This document shows, piece by piece, positions 16,961 to 26,885 of a DNA stretch of 44,129 nucleotides. Both the position numbers and the translations under genes were made by a program. The stretch is from NCBI GenBank assembly GCA_945833885.1, contig CAMAFY010000023.1, forward strand, positions 1 to 44,129. Reading direction: 5' to 3'. Source of the stretch: an uncultured Bacteroidales bacterium. Its GTDB lineage: Bacteria > Bacteroidota > Bacteroidia > Bacteroidales > Bacteroidaceae. How positions within the stretch are numbered: the first letter of the stretch is position 1; the number at the start of each line of letters is the position of its first letter. The notes below the pieces were generated by a model. That model saw only the letters and a program-made list of their open reading frames with translations, did no database searches and was not told the origin of the DNA.

Positions 16961-17842
16961 CTACATGACGTTGAGCACCTGTTCCTTGATTTGTTCCAAC
17001 TCGTCCTTCATTTTTACCACGATGTTCTGCATCTCCGCCTGGTTCGATTTGGAACCGGTAGTGTTGATCTCGCGTCCCATTTCCTGGGCGATGAATCCCA
17101 ACTTCTTGCCTTGTCCGGGTTTCGAAGCCATGGTTTCGCGGAAATAGTTCAGGTGGTTGGTGAGGCGTTGTTTCTCCTCGTTGATGTCGAGTTTCTCAAT
17201 ATAATAGATGAGTTCCTGCTCGAGCCGGTTCTTGTCGTAGTCCACGCCTTTGAGTTCTGCCAGGCGTTCTTCCAGACGTTTCCGTATTTTCGTCACGCGG
17301 CTTTGCTCGTAGGGCTCGATGCTGGCGAGGAGATTTTCGATGGTGTCGATGTTTTTGTTGAACTTTATCTCGAGCGCCATGCCCTCCTGACGGCGGAAAT
17401 TCATCAGCGCCTCGGTGGCCTGGCTGACGGTGTCCTTCAACACTTCCCACTCATCCTCGGTAAATTCCTCCGTGGTGTTCGTCTGTGTGAGTTCGGGCAG
17501 TCGGGTGATGATTTGCCACATCTCCAGGGTAGAGGGTACGGCGATGCCGATGTTGGAGGAGATATCACGGAGTTGCTGCACGTAATTCTTCACGACGTCG
17601 GGGTTGATGATGGCTCCTGCTACCGTCGCCTCGCGCTCTGTCCAGATGCAGAGGTCAATCTTTCCGCGTTCGAGGACGGTGGAAACCATCTTCCTGATTT
17701 CCATCTCCTTTTCGCGGTAGATCGGTGCTATTCGTGTGGAAAAGTCGAGTGCCTTGCTGTTAAGCGACTTGATTTCCACATGAATCTTCTTATTATTGTA
17801 TTCGGCTGTGGCGTTTCCATAGCCGGTCATGGACAATATCAT
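16961..17842 (-). CDS. yicC: YicC-family protein
   Basis: This 293-residue protein has the YicC signature at both ends. The start MILSMTGYGNATAEYNNKKI is taken at 17842, although the frame remains open further upstream inside aspS. The C-terminal DUF1732 region contains KLGFIAQEMGREINTTGSKS, followed by an acidic helix. E. coli YicC has been linked to RNA degradation; the function here is inferred from the family. The gene follows the aspS stop by only four bases, so the two are co-transcribed. Confidence 0.93.
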   Translation of the reverse strand: MILSMTGYGNATAEYNNKKIHVEIKSLNSKALDFSTRIAPIYREKEMEIRKMVSTVLERGKIDLCIWTEREATVAGAIINPDVVKNYVQQLRDISSNIGIAVPSTLEMWQIITRLPELTQTNTTEEFTEDEWEVLKDTVSQATEALMNFRRQEGMALEIKFNKNIDTIENLLASIEPYEQSRVTKIRKRLEERLAELKGVDYDKNRLEQELIYYIEKLDINEEKQRLTNHLNYFRETMASKPGQGKKLGFIAQEMGREINTTGSKSNQAEMQNIVVKMKDELEQIKEQVLNVM

Positions 17843-17846
17843 CGTC

Positions 17847-19613
17847 TCAGTCTTCGATGTTCTTGATTTCGAGATGGAGTTCGTCGAGTTGTTTCTGGTC
17901 AACGAATCCCGGAGCATCGAGCATAACGTCGCGTCCGGAGTTGTTCTTCGGGAAGGCGATGCAGTCGCGTATGCTGTCGAGTCCGGCGAAGAGGCTGACG
18001 AAGCGGTCGAGACCGTAGGCAAGACCTCCGTGAGGCGGTGCGCCGTACTTGAAGGCGTTCATGAGGAATCCGAACTGCTCCTGTGCTTTTTCAGGAGTGA
18101 AGCCGAGGACATTGAAGATTTTTGCCTGCAACACGGCGTCGTGGATACGGATGGATCCGCCACCTACCTCCACACCGTTGCACACCATGTCGTAAGCGTC
18201 GGCGAGGACGCTGGCAGGGTCGGTGTCGAGTTTCTCGATGTCGCAGGGTTTCGGTGAGGTGAAGGGGTGGTGCATCGCCATCAGACGGCCCTCTTCCTCG
18301 CTCCATTCGAACATGGGGAAGTCGACGACCCAAAGAAGTGCGAACTTGTTCTTGTCGCGCAGGCCGAGACGTTCGCCCATGAGCAGACGGAGTTCGCAGA
18401 GTTGCTTGCGCGTGCGGTTGACATCGTCGCCGGAGAGGATGAGGATGAGGTCGCCGGGCTTGGCGTTGAAGGCGGCCTTCATCTGCTGGAGTACCTCCTG
18501 GGAGTAGAACTTGTCGACGGAACTCTTCACGCTGCCGTCGTCGCCGACGCGTGCATAGACGAGGCCTTTGGCGCCCACCTGCTGGCTTTTGACGAAGTTG
18601 GTGAGTTCGTCGATCTGCTTGCGGGTGTAGACGGCACAACCCTCGGCGCAGATACCGCCGATGTATGCGGCGTCGTTGAACACGGCAAAGTCGGCCTTAC
18701 CTTTGAAGACGTCCATGAGTTCCACGAATTCCATGCCGAAGCGCATATCGGGCTTGTCGCTACCGAAGCGGCGCATCGCCTCGTTCCAACTCAGGCGGAG
18801 GAAGGGTGTTTCGCCGAGGTCCACGCCACGGAGTTCCTTGAAGAGGTGCTTGGTCATCTCCTCAAAGACGTTGATGATGTCGTCCTGCTGCACGAAACTC
18901 ATCTCACAGTCGATCTGAGTGAACTCAGGTTGACGGTCGGCGCGGAGGTCTTCGTCGCGGAAACATTTGACGATTTGGAAGTAGCGGTCCATACCTGCCA
19001 CCATGAGGAGTTGCTTGAGGGTCTGCGGCGACTGTGGAAGGGCATAGAACTGTCCGGGATTCATGCGTGAGGGCACGATGAAGTCGCGTGCGCCTTCGGG
19101 TGTTGAGCCCACGAGTACGGGAGTTTCGATTTCAAGGAATCCCTTGCTGTCGAGGAAGTGGCGCACGGCGAGGCAGAATTTGTGGCGCAGTTCAAGGTTT
19201 GCGCGGACGTTGCTACGGCGGAGGTCGAGGTAGCGGAACTTCATTCTCAGGTCGTCACCGCCGTCGGTGTTCTCCTCGATGGTGAAGGGCGGCGTCTGGC
19301 TTGCGTTGAGCACCAGCAGTTTGCTGACGGCGATTTCGATGTCGCCTGTGGGTATGTTGGCGTTCTTGGAATAACGTTCGTTGACGTCACCGGTAACCTG
19401 TATGACGTATTCGCGTCCGAGTTTGTTGGCTTGGGCGCAGAGTTCGGCGTTTGTCTCCTCGTTGAAGACGAGTTGGGTGATGCCATAGCGGTCGCGAAGG
19501 TCGACAAATGTCATACCGCCCATCTTGCGGGTGCGCTGTACCCATCCGGCAAGTGTGACAGTCTGGCCTACGTTTTCAATGCGGAGTTCTCCGCAGGTAT
19601 TGGTCCGATACAC
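17847..19613 (-). CDS. aspS: Aspartyl-tRNA synthetase
   Basis: This 588-residue class II synthetase attaches aspartate to its tRNA. The N-terminal anticodon-binding OB fold covers about 1-105 ([19 protein letters not shown]). Motif 2 is [18 protein letters not shown] (218-235), and motif 3 is GLAYGLDR near 550. The bacterial GAD insertion lies between them (about 290-410). Length is typical of bacterial AspRS. It starts the aspS-yicC unit. Confidence 0.97.
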   Translation of the reverse strand: MYRTNTCGELRIENVGQTVTLAGWVQRTRKMGGMTFVDLRDRYGITQLVFNEETNAELCAQANKLGREYVIQVTGDVNERYSKNANIPTGDIEIAVSKLLVLNASQTPPFTIEENTDGGDDLRMKFRYLDLRRSNVRANLELRHKFCLAVRHFLDSKGFLEIETPVLVGSTPEGARDFIVPSRMNPGQFYALPQSPQTLKQLLMVAGMDRYFQIVKCFRDEDLRADRQPEFTQIDCEMSFVQQDDIINVFEEMTKHLFKELRGVDLGETPFLRLSWNEAMRRFGSDKPDMRFGMEFVELMDVFKGKADFAVFNDAAYIGGICAEGCAVYTRKQIDELTNFVKSQQVGAKGLVYARVGDDGSVKSSVDKFYSQEVLQQMKAAFNAKPGDLILILSGDDVNRTRKQLCELRLLMGERLGLRDKNKFALLWVVDFPMFEWSEEEGRLMAMHHPFTSPKPCDIEKLDTDPASVLADAYDMVCNGVEVGGGSIRIHDAVLQAKIFNVLGFTPEKAQEQFGFLMNAFKYGAPPHGGLAYGLDRFVSLFAGLDSIRDCIAFPKNNSGRDVMLDAPGFVDQKQLDELHLEIKNIED

Positions 19614-19639
19614 GATTTTTATGTTTTATATGGTTGTGG

Positions 19640-19692
19640 CATTTGGGGAAAGGCATGGCGTTGTGCGTGGCCTTCCCCCGTTTTGCCAAATG
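19640..19692. other. Nested inverted repeat between carB and aspS
   Basis: CATTTGG (19640-19646) pairs with CCAAATG (19686-19692), and inside it GGGGAA-A-GGC pairs with GCC-TTCCCC. The hairpin lies 27 bases upstream of the aspS start and 100 bases beyond the carB stop. It lacks a T run on the minus strand, so it may be a terminator of carB without a U-tract or a leader structure of aspS. Confidence 0.45.
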
Positions 19693-19792
19693 TTTTTATG
19701 TTGTTATGCTGAGGATGTCCTGTGGCTTTTCCGGAAACGCTTTTAACGTTCCAAAGGAAGGGGGGCGGGCATTCCGGTGAAGGTGAGGCGTT

Positions 19793-22700
19793 TTAGAATT
19801 CCTGCCAGGACTTGATTTCGAGGTCTTCGGGCTTCATGGTGCAGAAAGCGTAGATGAAGGCCGATGCCAGACGGGCGTTGGTGATGAGGGGGATGTTGAG
19901 ATCGACGGATGCGCGGCGGATAAGGTAGCCGTTGGTGAGTTCGCCGGTGGAGAAGTTCTTGTGGATGTTCACCACCATATCGATCTGCTTGTTGTGGAGC
20001 ATGTCGAGCGCTCTGGGCAGTTTCTCCTCCTCGCTTCCGGGCACGATGTTCTCGGCCTCCGATGGCCAGAGGACGCGCTGCGCGGGAATGCCGTTCTCCT
20101 CGAGGTAGCGTGCCGTGCCTTGTGTGGCATAAATGGAGTAGCCGTTCTCGGCGAGCATCTGTGCGGCATTGAGCAAGTCGGCCTTTTGCTTGGCAGGACC
20201 TGTGGAGAGGAGTATGTTCTTTTGAGGTATTCTGTGGCCAACGCTGAGCATGGCTTTGAGTAGTGCGGAGCGTGCGTCCTCGCCGAGGCATCCCACTTCG
20301 CCGGTGGATGCCATGTCGACTCCGAGGATGGGGTCGGCCTTTTGCAGACGGTTGAAGGAGAACTGGCTGGCCTTGATGCCCACATAGTCGAGGTCGAAGA
20401 TGCTCTTTGCCGGCTTTTCGACGGGCAGGCCGAGCATGATGCGCGTGGCCATCTCGATGAGGTTCACCTTCAACACCTTGCTGACGAAGGGGAAGGAGCG
20501 CGATGCGCGGAGGTTGCACTCGATGACCTTGATGTCGTTCTCGCGTGCGAGGAACTGGATATTGAAGGGTCCGGAGATGTTGAGTTCCTTGGCAATCTTC
20601 TTGGAGATCTTCTTTATGCGCCGTGCAGTCTCGACGTAGAGTTTCTGTGGCGGGAACTGTATGGTGGCGTCACCGGAGTGTACGCCTGCGAACTCGATGT
20701 GTTCGGAGATGGCGTATGCGATGATTTCGCCGTCCTTTGCCACGGCGTCCATCTCCACCTCTTTGGCGTTCATGAGGAACTTGCTGACGACGACGGGGTG
20801 TTTCTTCGAGACGTTTGCCGCCATCTTCAGGAACCGTTCGAGGTCGTCCTGGTTGTGGCATACGTTCATGGCGGCTCCGGAGAGCACGTACGACGGGCGT
20901 ACGAGGACGGGGAATCCCACCTTCTGGATGAATTCGTTGATGTCGTCCATCGAGGTGAGCGCCGCCCATGCCGGCTGGTCGACGTTGATGCGGTCGAGCA
21001 TGGCTGAGAACTTGTCGCGGTCCTCGGCGTTGTCGATGTATTTTGCCTGTGTTCCGAGGATGGGCACGTGCTGTTCGTCGAGACGCATGGCGAGATTGTT
21101 GGGGATCTGTCCGCCGGTGGAGACGACGACACCATAGGGTGTTTCGAGGTCGAGGATGTCGAGGACGCGCTCAAACGTCAGTTCATCGAAGTAGAGGCGG
21201 TCGCACATGTCGTAGTCCGTCGACACGGTTTCGGGGTTGTAGTTGATCATCACCGAGCGGAAACCTTCCTTACGGATGGTGTTGAGTGCCTGCACTCCGC
21301 ACCAGTCGAACTCTACGGAGGAGCCGATTCTGTAGGCTCCGGATCCGAGGACGACGACGGAACGGTGGTCGTTCTCGAAGGGGATGTCGTGCGCTACGGC
21401 GCTGTAGGTGAGGTAGAGGTAGTTGGTCTGTGCGGGATATTCCGCTGCCAGGGTGTCGATTTGCTTGACGTAGGGTACGATGCCTGCCATCTTCCGTCGT
21501 GCGCGGATGGCCATCTGTGCCTTTTCCATCTCCATCTCCTTTTCCAGACCTATGGCGCGTGCCACCTGGAAGTCGGTGAAACCCTGGCGCTTGGCCTTTG
21601 CTAGGAGTTCGTTGTCGAGGATGTTGATGTTGCCCGTTCCCTCAAGTTCCTTGTAGGTGAGGTGGATGTTGTAGAGTTTTTGCAGGAACCACCGGTCGAT
21701 TTTTGTGAGTTCGTGGATCTGGTCGATGGTGTAACCTTGTGCGAAGGCCTTTTCGATGACGAAGATGCGCTTGTCGGTGGGTGCTTTGAGTGCGGCGTCG
21801 ACGTTGTCGATCTTCAGTTCGTGGTTGCCGACGAATCCGTGCATTCCCTGTCCGATCATGCGGAGTCCCTTCTGGATGACCTCCTCAAAGGTGCGTCCGA
21901 TGGCCATGACTTCGCCTACAGACTTCATGCTGCTGCCCAGTTCGCGGTCCACTCCGCGGAATTTTCCGAGGTCCCAGCGTGGGATTTTGCAGACACAATA
22001 GTCGAGGGCAGGCTCGAAAAATGCCGAAGTGGTCTTGGTAACGGAGTTCTTAAGGTCGAAGAGTCCGTAGCCAAGTCCGAGTTTCGCCGCTACGAAGGCC
22101 AAAGGATAGCCTGTGGCTTTCGAAGCAAGGGCAGAGGAACGGCTGAGACGTGCGTTGACTTCGATGACGCGATAGTCCTCGCTTTCGGGGTCGAAGGCAT
22201 ACTGCACGTTGCACTCGCCGACGATTCCCACGTGGCGGACGATGCGGATGGCGAGTTCGCGGAGTTTATGGTATTCGGAGTTTGTGAGGGTTTGTGAGGG
22301 AGCGATGACGATGGACTCTCCGGTGTGGATGCCGAGAGGGTCGAAGTTCTCCATGTTGCAGACGGTGATACAGTTGTCGAATCGGTCACGAACGACTTCG
22401 TATTCCACCTCTTTCCATCCCTTAAGGCTCTTCTCCACGAGCACTTGCGGGGAGAATGAGAAGGCCTTTTCGGCGGTCCGGTTGAGTTCTTCCTCGTTGT
22501 CGCAGAAGCCCGAGCCGAGACCTCCGAGGGCGTATGCCGCACGGATGATGACGGGGTATCCCAGTTCGCGTGCCGCACGGCGGGCGTCCTCGATGTTTTC
22601 TACGGCTTCCGACTTGATGGTCTTGACGTTGATCTCATCGAGTTTTTTGACGAAGAGTTCGCGGTCCTCGGTGTCGATGATGGCCTGTACGGGTGTTCCG

Positions 22701-23050
22701 AGCACCTGCACGTCGTATTTGTCGAGAATGCCGGTGCGGAAGAGTTCCACTCCGCAGTTGAGGGCTGTCTGTCCTCCGAAGGCGAGCATGATGCCCTGTG
22801 GCCGCTCTTTTTCGATGACACGTTCGACGAAGTAGGGTGTGACGGGGAGGAAGTAGATCTGGTCCGCCACGCCTTCCGAGGTCTGTACGGTGGCGATGTT
22901 GGGGTTGATGAGGATGGTTTCGATGCCTTCTTCCTTCAGTGCCTTCAGACATTGGCTGCCGGAGTAGTCGAATTCTCCGGCCTCACCGATTTTCAATGCT
23001 CCGGAACCGAGGAGCAGGACTTTCTTTATGGTGTTGTTGTTGTCGGTCAT
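19793..23050 (-). CDS. carB: Carbamoyl-phosphate synthase, large subunit
   Basis: This 1085-residue enzyme makes carbamoyl phosphate from bicarbonate, ATP and ammonia channelled from CarA, for pyrimidines and arginine. It has the two homologous ATP-grasp halves, opening with KKVLLLGSGALKIGEAGEFD (about 9-28) and SVVVLGSGAYRIGSSVEFDW (about 562-581). Oligomerisation and C-terminal MGS-like allosteric domains follow (LLSTGPAKQKADLLNAAQML near 960). Length is normal. The last gene of a split carAB pair, it is separated from carA by a 404-base spacer filled with a 22-bp array. Confidence 0.97.
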   Translation of the reverse strand: MTDNNNTIKKVLLLGSGALKIGEAGEFDYSGSQCLKALKEEGIETILINPNIATVQTSEGVADQIYFLPVTPYFVERVIEKERPQGIMLAFGGQTALNCGVELFRTGILDKYDVQVLGTPVQAIIDTEDRELFVKKLDEINVKTIKSEAVENIEDARRAARELGYPVIIRAAYALGGLGSGFCDNEEELNRTAEKAFSFSPQVLVEKSLKGWKEVEYEVVRDRFDNCITVCNMENFDPLGIHTGESIVIAPSQTLTNSEYHKLRELAIRIVRHVGIVGECNVQYAFDPESEDYRVIEVNARLSRSSALASKATGYPLAFVAAKLGLGYGLFDLKNSVTKTTSAFFEPALDYCVCKIPRWDLGKFRGVDRELGSSMKSVGEVMAIGRTFEEVIQKGLRMIGQGMHGFVGNHELKIDNVDAALKAPTDKRIFVIEKAFAQGYTIDQIHELTKIDRWFLQKLYNIHLTYKELEGTGNINILDNELLAKAKRQGFTDFQVARAIGLEKEMEMEKAQMAIRARRKMAGIVPYVKQIDTLAAEYPAQTNYLYLTYSAVAHDIPFENDHRSVVVLGSGAYRIGSSVEFDWCGVQALNTIRKEGFRSVMINYNPETVSTDYDMCDRLYFDELTFERVLDILDLETPYGVVVSTGGQIPNNLAMRLDEQHVPILGTQAKYIDNAEDRDKFSAMLDRINVDQPAWAALTSMDDINEFIQKVGFPVLVRPSYVLSGAAMNVCHNQDDLERFLKMAANVSKKHPVVVSKFLMNAKEVEMDAVAKDGEIIAYAISEHIEFAGVHSGDATIQFPPQKLYVETARRIKKISKKIAKELNISGPFNIQFLARENDIKVIECNLRASRSFPFVSKVLKVNLIEMATRIMLGLPVEKPAKSIFDLDYVGIKASQFSFNRLQKADPILGVDMASTGEVGCLGEDARSALLKAMLSVGHRIPQKNILLSTGPAKQKADLLNAAQMLAENGYSIYATQGTARYLEENGIPAQRVLWPSEAENIVPGSEEEKLPRALDMLHNKQIDMVVNIHKNFSTGELTNGYLIRRASVDLNIPLITNARLASAFIYAFCTMKPEDLEIKSWQEF

Positions 23051-23075
23051 TGTGTGTTCGTTTTCTGTATTAGGC

Positions 23076-23440
23076 AGGTTGTGCCTGTGGAAAATGCAGG
23101 TTGTTCCTATTGGGGGTGCAAGTGATGCTTTTGGAAAGTTTGGGTTGTTCCTTCGGAAATGTAGGTTGTTCCTTCGGGGGTTGGGGGGGTGTTCCTTCGT
23201 AGGGATTTGAGAATCCTTTGTGGGGGGATGGGAATGTCCCTTCGGAAGGGGTTTGAAATTCCTTTGGAAAACGTTTTGGAATTCCTTTGGAAAACGCTTT
23301 GGAAACCTTTGGAAAACGTTTTGGAAACCTTTGGAAAACGTTTTGGAATTCCTTTGGAAAACGTTTTGGAAACCTTTGGAAAACGTTTTGAAAACCTTTG
23401 GAAAACGCTTGTGAATCCTTTGGAAAATGTTGTGTGAAGT
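23076..23440. repeat. Long 22-bp tandem array, about 17 units, filling the carA-carB spacer
   Basis: CCTTTGG/CCTTCGG cores can be followed at 23084, 23106, about 23128, 23150, 23171, 23194, 23215, 23239, 23261, 23284, 23306, 23328, 23351, 23373, 23395 and 23417, with steps of 21-24 and mostly 22. The right half is nearly uniform (CCTTTGGAAAACGTTTTGGA). The left half drifts to GGTTGTTCCTTCGG. Both strands are open across most of it, giving phenylalanine/lysine-rich frames that change with the repeat; I do not regard these as genes. Confidence 0.95.
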
Positions 23441-23454
23441 TCGGAACTTTCCGT

Positions 23455-24588
23455 TTATTCCTTGCAGAGGAGGTCAACGAAGTCGTCGAAGAGGAATTCG
23501 GTATCCACGGGTCCGGAGCAAGCCTCGGGGTGGAACTGTGCCGAGAACCAGGGGTTGGTCTTGTGGCGTATTCCCTCGTTCGACCCGTCGTTCATATTGA
23601 TGAAATAGGGTTCCCATTCGGTTCCGAGGGTGTCGGTCTTGACGGCATATCCGTGGTTTTGGCTGGTGATGAAGCATTTGTTCGTCCCCACCATCCGCAC
23701 GGGTTGGTTGTGTGAACGATGACCGTATTTGAGTTTGTAGATGGTGGCTCCCGCGGCTTTCGACAGGAGTTGGTTGCCCATGCAGATGCCCATGCAGGGT
23801 TTTACGGGCGTTGAGTCGAGGAATTTCCTGATGTTCTCCACGGCTGCCGCGCAGGTGTCGGGGTCGCCGGGACCGTTGGCAAGGAAAAGTCCGTCGAACT
23901 CCAGCGTGTTGAAGTCGTAGTCCCAGGGTACGCGGATGACGTCTACGCCCCGGCGGAGGAGACATCGGATGATGTTGTTCTTGACGCCGCAGTCGACGAG
24001 CACCACCTTCTTGCCGTTGGGCTGGCGCAGTGGTGTAAGGTGGTCGTGTGCGGCGGCGGTGTATTCCGAAGCCTTGTATTCGGTGACCTCCTTGCAACTG
24101 ACCTGTTCCACGAAGTTCACGCCTTCGTAGGCGGCTTCGGGGATGTTGTCGGGCTCGTCGTCGAAGAGGATTTTGCCCATCATCACGCCATGCTCCCGGA
24201 GCACCTTGGTCAGTTGTCGGGTGTCGATGCCTGTTATGCCCGGCACGTGTTCGCGTTTGAGCCATTCGGCGAGGCTTTCCTTGGCGTTCCAGTGGGAGTA
24301 TTCTTCGGAATAGTCGCTGACGATGATGGCTCGTGCATAGATTTTATCGCTTTCCATGAAGGTTGCGAGTCCGTTGTCTTCGACGCTGAAAGCGGGGACG
24401 CCGTAGTTGCCCACGAGGGGGTAGGTGAGCGCCATCAGTTGTCCGGCATAGGAGGGGTCGGTAAGGCTTTCGGGATATCCCGTCATGGCGGTGTTGAAGA
24501 CGACTTCTCCTGCCACGGGGGCTTCGTATCCGAAACTCGTGCCGTGAAATTTTGTGCCGTCGCTGAGCAAGAGTGTGACTTTTCGCAT
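23455..24588 (-). CDS. carA: Carbamoyl-phosphate synthase, small (glutaminase) subunit
   Basis: This 377-residue subunit hydrolyses glutamine and passes ammonia to CarB. The N-terminal CarA-specific domain begins RKVTLLLSDGTKFHGTSFGY. The class I glutamine amidotransferase domain has the nucleophile C269 in PCMGICMGNQLL and the partners H353 and E355 in QFHPEACSGP. GICMGNQ instead of the more common GICLGHQ is a mild variant. The start at 24588 directly precedes the first strand. A -7 box lies about 70 bases upstream. Confidence 0.96.
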   Translation of the reverse strand: MRKVTLLLSDGTKFHGTSFGYEAPVAGEVVFNTAMTGYPESLTDPSYAGQLMALTYPLVGNYGVPAFSVEDNGLATFMESDKIYARAIIVSDYSEEYSHWNAKESLAEWLKREHVPGITGIDTRQLTKVLREHGVMMGKILFDDEPDNIPEAAYEGVNFVEQVSCKEVTEYKASEYTAAAHDHLTPLRQPNGKKVVLVDCGVKNNIIRCLLRRGVDVIRVPWDYDFNTLEFDGLFLANGPGDPDTCAAAVENIRKFLDSTPVKPCMGICMGNQLLSKAAGATIYKLKYGHRSHNQPVRMVGTNKCFITSQNHGYAVKTDTLGTEWEPYFINMNDGSNEGIRHKTNPWFSAQFHPEACSGPVDTEFLFDDFVDLLCKE

Positions 24589-24915
24589 TGCTATTGTGGG
24601 TCGTTTTGGTTTTTTATGAGGATGAACGTCTGCTGACGTATAGGAAATTTTGCGTGCAAAATTAGTAAATTCTTTCGAGGTTTTTGAATTTTGTCAGCCT
24701 TTTTTGCACACTTTCATGATGAGTGCTCAAAATATTTGGTGGAAAAGGGCAATGGCCGCAGCATCTTCCGGTGTCCGATGCCTGCCGGCTCCGCCCTGTC
24801 GGGGGGCAGGTTCCGGTGGGGACGTGCTTTGCCGCCGCAAGGTTTTGTGCCTCCGTCCGCGGGAAGCGTGTTTGCGGAATCGGGGCTCAGGCTGCGGCAG
24901 GGCTTGCTCCGGCGC
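24589..24915. other. carA upstream region without a gene
   Basis: This spacer holds the likely carA -7 box (24657-24664) and, on the side next to the pseudouridine synthase gene, a GC-rich stretch with an inverted repeat CCTGCC/GGCAGG (24781-24810). That repeat could form the terminator stem of the upstream unit, though no T run follows. I see no coding frame and no clear array. Confidence 0.5.
24657..24664 (-). promoter_or_regulatory. Probable promoter -7 box for carA
   Basis: The minus strand reads TAATTTTG, an exact TAnnTTTG, with transcription expected near 24650 and a leader of about 60 bases. The -33 region at the right spacing (AT-rich) does not contain TTTG. The position close to the start codon makes it the best candidate. 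Confidence 0.5.
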
Positions 24916-25716
24916 TCACCTTGTTCCGAACAGCGTCCACAGTCCCGTGGCGGGATAGTCGGCGGTGACGCTGATGCGCTGGTGCGACACGGGGTGTTCG
25001 AACTCGATGTGCCGGGCGTGCAGGCAGATGCTGCCGTCGGGGTTGGAGCGTGGTGCGCCGTATTTGAGGTCGCCGCGAATGGGAAGACCGATGGCGGCGA
25101 GTTGGCATCGTATCTGGTGGTGGCGTCCGGTGTGCAGGTTGACTTCGAGGAGTTGCACCTTTTCCGCGGCTGCTATGGTGCGTACGTCCAGCAGGGCGAG
25201 TTTCGCCCCCGGCTTTTCGTGGTTGAGGGCGTAGGCCTTGTTCTGGCGCTCGTTGCGCGTGAGGTAGTGCCTGAGGGTGATTCCCTCGTGGAGATGCTGC
25301 CTTTCGGCGGCGCCCTTCGCCGGATTTTCCGCCTCGCGCGGCACAATGGCATGGTAAGTCTTGTGCACCTCGCCCTTGCGGAACATATCGTTGAGGCGTG
25401 TGAGGGCTTTCGAGGTGCGTGCGAAGAGGACAATGCCGCTCACGGGACGGTCGAGGCGGTGGACGGTGCCGAGGAAGACGGCTCCGGGTTTCGCATATTT
25501 CTCCTTGATGTATTCCTTCACGTCGTCGGCCAGTGTGCGGTCGCCGGTCTTGTCGCCCTGGACAATCTCGCCCGACTGCTTGTTGACGATGATGATATGG
25601 TTGTCTTCGTAGATAACGTTCACGTCTTGAAAGGTGATGACGGGGCGTTTTTCCCCGTGGTGTTGTTTGTGTGGAAATGGTGGTTGGCGCGCCTCCGGAC
25701 AGCCAGGCGTTTGCAT
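24916..25716 (-). CDS. RluA-family pseudouridine synthase
   Basis: This protein of up to 266 residues converts uridine to pseudouridine in rRNA or tRNA. The catalytic aspartate is D89 in GTVHRLDRPVSGIVLFART. VIYEDNHIIIVNKQSG opens the catalytic domain at about 34-49. GRHHQIRCQLAAIGLPIRGD is the RNA-binding segment near the end. There is no S4 domain, as in the RluA/TruC type. The first 30 residues are low in complexity and probably not translated: the only ATG is at 25716, but a GTG at 25623, just before the conserved domain, is an alternative start. The target uridine cannot be inferred. Confidence 0.88.
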   Translation of the reverse strand: MQTPGCPEARQPPFPHKQHHGEKRPVITFQDVNVIYEDNHIIIVNKQSGEIVQGDKTGDRTLADDVKEYIKEKYAKPGAVFLGTVHRLDRPVSGIVLFARTSKALTRLNDMFRKGEVHKTYHAIVPREAENPAKGAAERQHLHEGITLRHYLTRNERQNKAYALNHEKPGAKLALLDVRTIAAAEKVQLLEVNLHTGRHHQIRCQLAAIGLPIRGDLKYGAPRSNPDGSICLHARHIEFEHPVSHQRISVTADYPATGLWTLFGTR

Positions 25717-25718
25717 GC

Positions 25719-25834
25719 CGCGCTAAGGCTGGGGCTGTTTTGGCCGCAAGGTGGCGCGGTCTTGGGTGCCTTGTGTTGACAATCGCGCTAAGGCTGGGGC
25801 TATTTTGGCCATAAAGGTGGCGCGGTCTTGGGTG
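25719..25834. repeat. Direct repeat, two copies 65 bp apart
   Basis: CGCGCTAAGGCTGGGGCT..TTTTGGCC occurs at 25719 and 25784, and each copy continues to GTGGCGCGGTCTTGGGTGC. The 65-base spacing is one short of three 22-bp steps. It begins directly at the ATG of the RluA-family gene. Confidence 0.9.
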
Positions 25835-25965
25835 CGCGGATTGCGGAGGTGGGGGAGGGCAGAGCCGGTTGATTTCCGGAAGATAGGAAAATGTATCCCT
25901 TCGAATGACCGGGCGGAAATGATGACGGTGATGGTGGATTATGCCCGGAGGGTTTAGATACACCA

Positions 25966-25999
25966 AAGGCTTTGGAGAGCCAGAGCCCTTCAAAGCCTT
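25966..25999 (-). terminator. Possible terminator of fabG
   Basis: AAGGCTTTG (25966-25974) and CAAAGCCTT (25991-25999) form a nine-base perfect stem 32 bases beyond the fabG stop codon. On the minus strand it is followed by TGGTGTATC, so the U-tract is weak. Sequence just beyond it resembles the leader motif shared by two promoters in this window. Confidence 0.5.
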
Positions 26000-26030
26000 G
26001 AATTTACGGACGCGGTGTCCGTAATATGGT

Positions 26031-26789
26031 TTACATGTTCATTCCTCCGTCAACCTGGATGACCTGTCCGGTGACATAACTTGAGAGGTCGGAGGCGAGG
26101 AAGAGAGCCACATTGGCGATGTCTTCCACCTGTCCGCCGCGACGGAGAGGAATCTTCTTCATCCAATCCTTGCGGACGTCTTCGGGGAGTTGCTGCGTCA
26201 TTGCCGTCTCGATGAAGCCCGGTGCGATGGCGTTGACACGTATGCCGCGGCTACCCATCTCCTGACCTACGCTCTTGGCGAGTGCGATCATTCCGGCCTT
26301 TGATGCGGAATAGTTGGCCTGTCCTGCGTTACCATGAACGCCGACAACCGAACTCATGTTGATGATACGTCCGTCGCGCTGGCGCATCATGATGGGGAGG
26401 AGGGCATGGATGAAGTTGAAAGCCGACTTGAGGTTGACGTTGATGACGGCGTCCCATTGGGCTTCCGTCATGCGGAGCATCAGACCATCCTTGGTGATAC
26501 CGGCGTTGTTGACGAGGATATCAATGTGTCCGAAGTCTTCGTGGATCTGCTTTACTACGGCTTCAGTCTCGGTGAAGTCGGCGGCGTTGCCGGCATATGC
26601 GCGGCAGGTGACGCCGATGGCTTCGATTTCCTGCCGTGTGGCTTCGAGGCCGGCCTTCATATCGTCGTTGAGAACAAGGTCGGTGAAGGCGATATCTGCG
26701 CCTTCTTCGGCAAACTTAATGGCGAGAGCCTTACCGATTCCGCGTGCGGCACCGGTGATAAGTGCTACTTTTCCTGATAAAAGTCCCAT
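26031..26789 (-). CDS. fabG: 3-oxoacyl-[acyl-carrier-protein] reductase
   Basis: This 252-residue short-chain dehydrogenase reduces 3-oxoacyl-ACP with NADPH in fatty-acid elongation. The cofactor motif TGAARGIG is at 12-19. NNAG is at 94-97. The catalytic set is S146/S147, Y160 and K164 (YSASKAG). The C-terminus GQVIQVDGGMNM is typical of FabG. It lies 96 bases downstream of a TetR-family gene, and the pairing suggests that the regulator controls it or its metabolite, but this is inference. Confidence 0.94.
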   Translation of the reverse strand: MGLLSGKVALITGAARGIGKALAIKFAEEGADIAFTDLVLNDDMKAGLEATRQEIEAIGVTCRAYAGNAADFTETEAVVKQIHEDFGHIDILVNNAGITKDGLMLRMTEAQWDAVINVNLKSAFNFIHALLPIMMRQRDGRIINMSSVVGVHGNAGQANYSASKAGMIALAKSVGQEMGSRGIRVNAIAPGFIETAMTQQLPEDVRKDWMKKIPLRRGGQVEDIANVALFLASDLSSYVTGQVIQVDGGMNM

Positions 26790-26885
26790 ATATTTTATAT
26801 GTGTTGTTTTGAGTGTTCAGCGTTGATGTGCGGAATTTGTGGGGTGGTTCCTCGGTGGTTCCGCGTGAGGAGTGGGGTGGGGTGC

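Noticed and set aside
23070..23477. Minus-strand 135-residue frame rich in phenylalanine, lysine and proline in the carA-carB spacer
   Set aside because: It follows the 22-bp array, the opposite strand is equally open, and there is no recognisable domain or start context.
25719..25834. Ends of an insertion sequence
   Set aside because: The two copies are direct repeats only 65 bases apart with no transposase and no inverted ends.
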